A stretch of 5,538 nt of DNA from positions 1 to 5,538 of the forward strand of contig JAJYPG010000118.1 of NCBI GenBank assembly GCA_021795535.1, in the 5' to 3' direction. Shown here one piece after another: positions 5,356-5,538 of this stretch. The stretch's first letter is position 1, and each line of letters opens with the position of its first letter. This DNA is from Planctomycetota bacterium. Its GTDB lineage: Bacteria > Planctomycetota > Phycisphaerae > WQYP01. A model generated the notes under the pieces. The model did not search any database. It worked only from the letters and a program-made list of their open reading frames with translations, and was not told the origin of the DNA. Made by a program: the position numbers and the translations under genes.

Positions 5356-5538
5356 TAGAAATCGTGTCTAAACTGAGTCACATCGCCTGTTGGAATAAAA
5401 AAGAAATCGAAGTATACTTTAGATAACCCACTTTTACCGTTAACTTTAGAAATTGTTTCTTTATATAACTCGTCTAGGAGTTTCTTAATGTGTTCTTTAA
5501 GTCTCCTTTCGGCATCCTCGTTATCCGTAGCTAATTTT
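5341..5538 (-). CDS. Partial unidentified protein gene in AT-rich foreign-looking DNA
   Basis: On the minus strand one frame stays open from the right edge (first full codon 5537-5535) for 65 codons down to the junction. The other two minus frames stop within six codons of the edge. The peptide begins KLATDNEDAERRLKEHIKKL, a charged and probably helical stretch. It continues through KSGLSKVYFDFFFIPTGDV and ends in TQFRHDFYQIIH. I do not recognise the family. The gene has no start in view (upstream of 5538) and loses its 3' part at about 5341; the frame runs on into inverted pstC sequence and stops at 5309-5307, which is not meaningful. By hand count the segment is about 33% GC. All three arginines use AGA or AGG and leucine is often TTA or CTA, unlike the CGN and CTG habit of clpC. 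It most likely comes from a different, AT-rich genome or element. Confidence 0.45.

Noticed and set aside
5341..5538. Insertion-sequence end inside pstC
   Set aside because: No terminal inverted repeat, target duplication or transposase motif can be seen, so an IS call is not supported; a chimeric join explains the data at least as well.
1..5538. CRISPR array, tRNA or rRNA genes
   Set aside because: No regularly spaced repeats of CRISPR size and no tRNA- or rRNA-like sequences were seen on either strand.

Overview
This window looks ordinary in gene content: a stress-response ATPase gene and part of a high-affinity phosphate uptake operon. It ends in an abrupt change of sequence about 200 bases before the right edge. 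The ClpC N-terminus, with two Clp-N repeats in a style I associate with Planctomycetota and neighbouring PVC bacteria, and the signal-peptide-bearing soluble PstS point to a Gram-negative-type, possibly planctomycete-like bacterium of moderate GC. That taxonomic guess comes from family resemblance only and is weak.

Layout. Bases 1-2281 (minus strand) hold clpC, cut off by the left edge so that the last part of the second ATPase module is missing. Bases 2282-2723 are a 442-base divergent intergenic region. It carries a plausible sigma70-type promoter and a two-hairpin leader for clpC, an unexplained hairpin, a perfect 16-bp palindrome, and an 11-bp-phased repeat array in front of pstB. Then on the plus strand come pstB (2724-3569), a 270-base gap with Pho-box-like 11-bp repeats, pstS (3840-4901), a 139-base gap with a strong 12-bp-stem hairpin, and pstC (from 5041).

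PstC follows its family until residue 100 (base 5340) and then stops after four unrelated residues. From about 5341 to 5538 the DNA falls to about 33% GC by hand count (55% in the 60 bases just before). It has an uninterrupted minus-strand reading frame with all-AGR arginine codons. This looks like DNA from another genome, joined either by a chimeric assembly or clone or by a real insertion.

How the genes work together. PstS captures phosphate in the periplasm, PstC (with PstA, not in view) forms the membrane channel, and PstB supplies ATP hydrolysis. The B-S-C order differs from the common S-C-A-B order. The 11-bp-phased TTAAC/CTAAC-type repeats before pstB and pstS are what one would expect for a PhoB/PhoP-family phosphate-starvation regulator. 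ClpC is divergently transcribed and probably functionally unrelated. I did not find a previously undescribed biological system here; the regulatory repeats and the right-end junction deserve the closest look.
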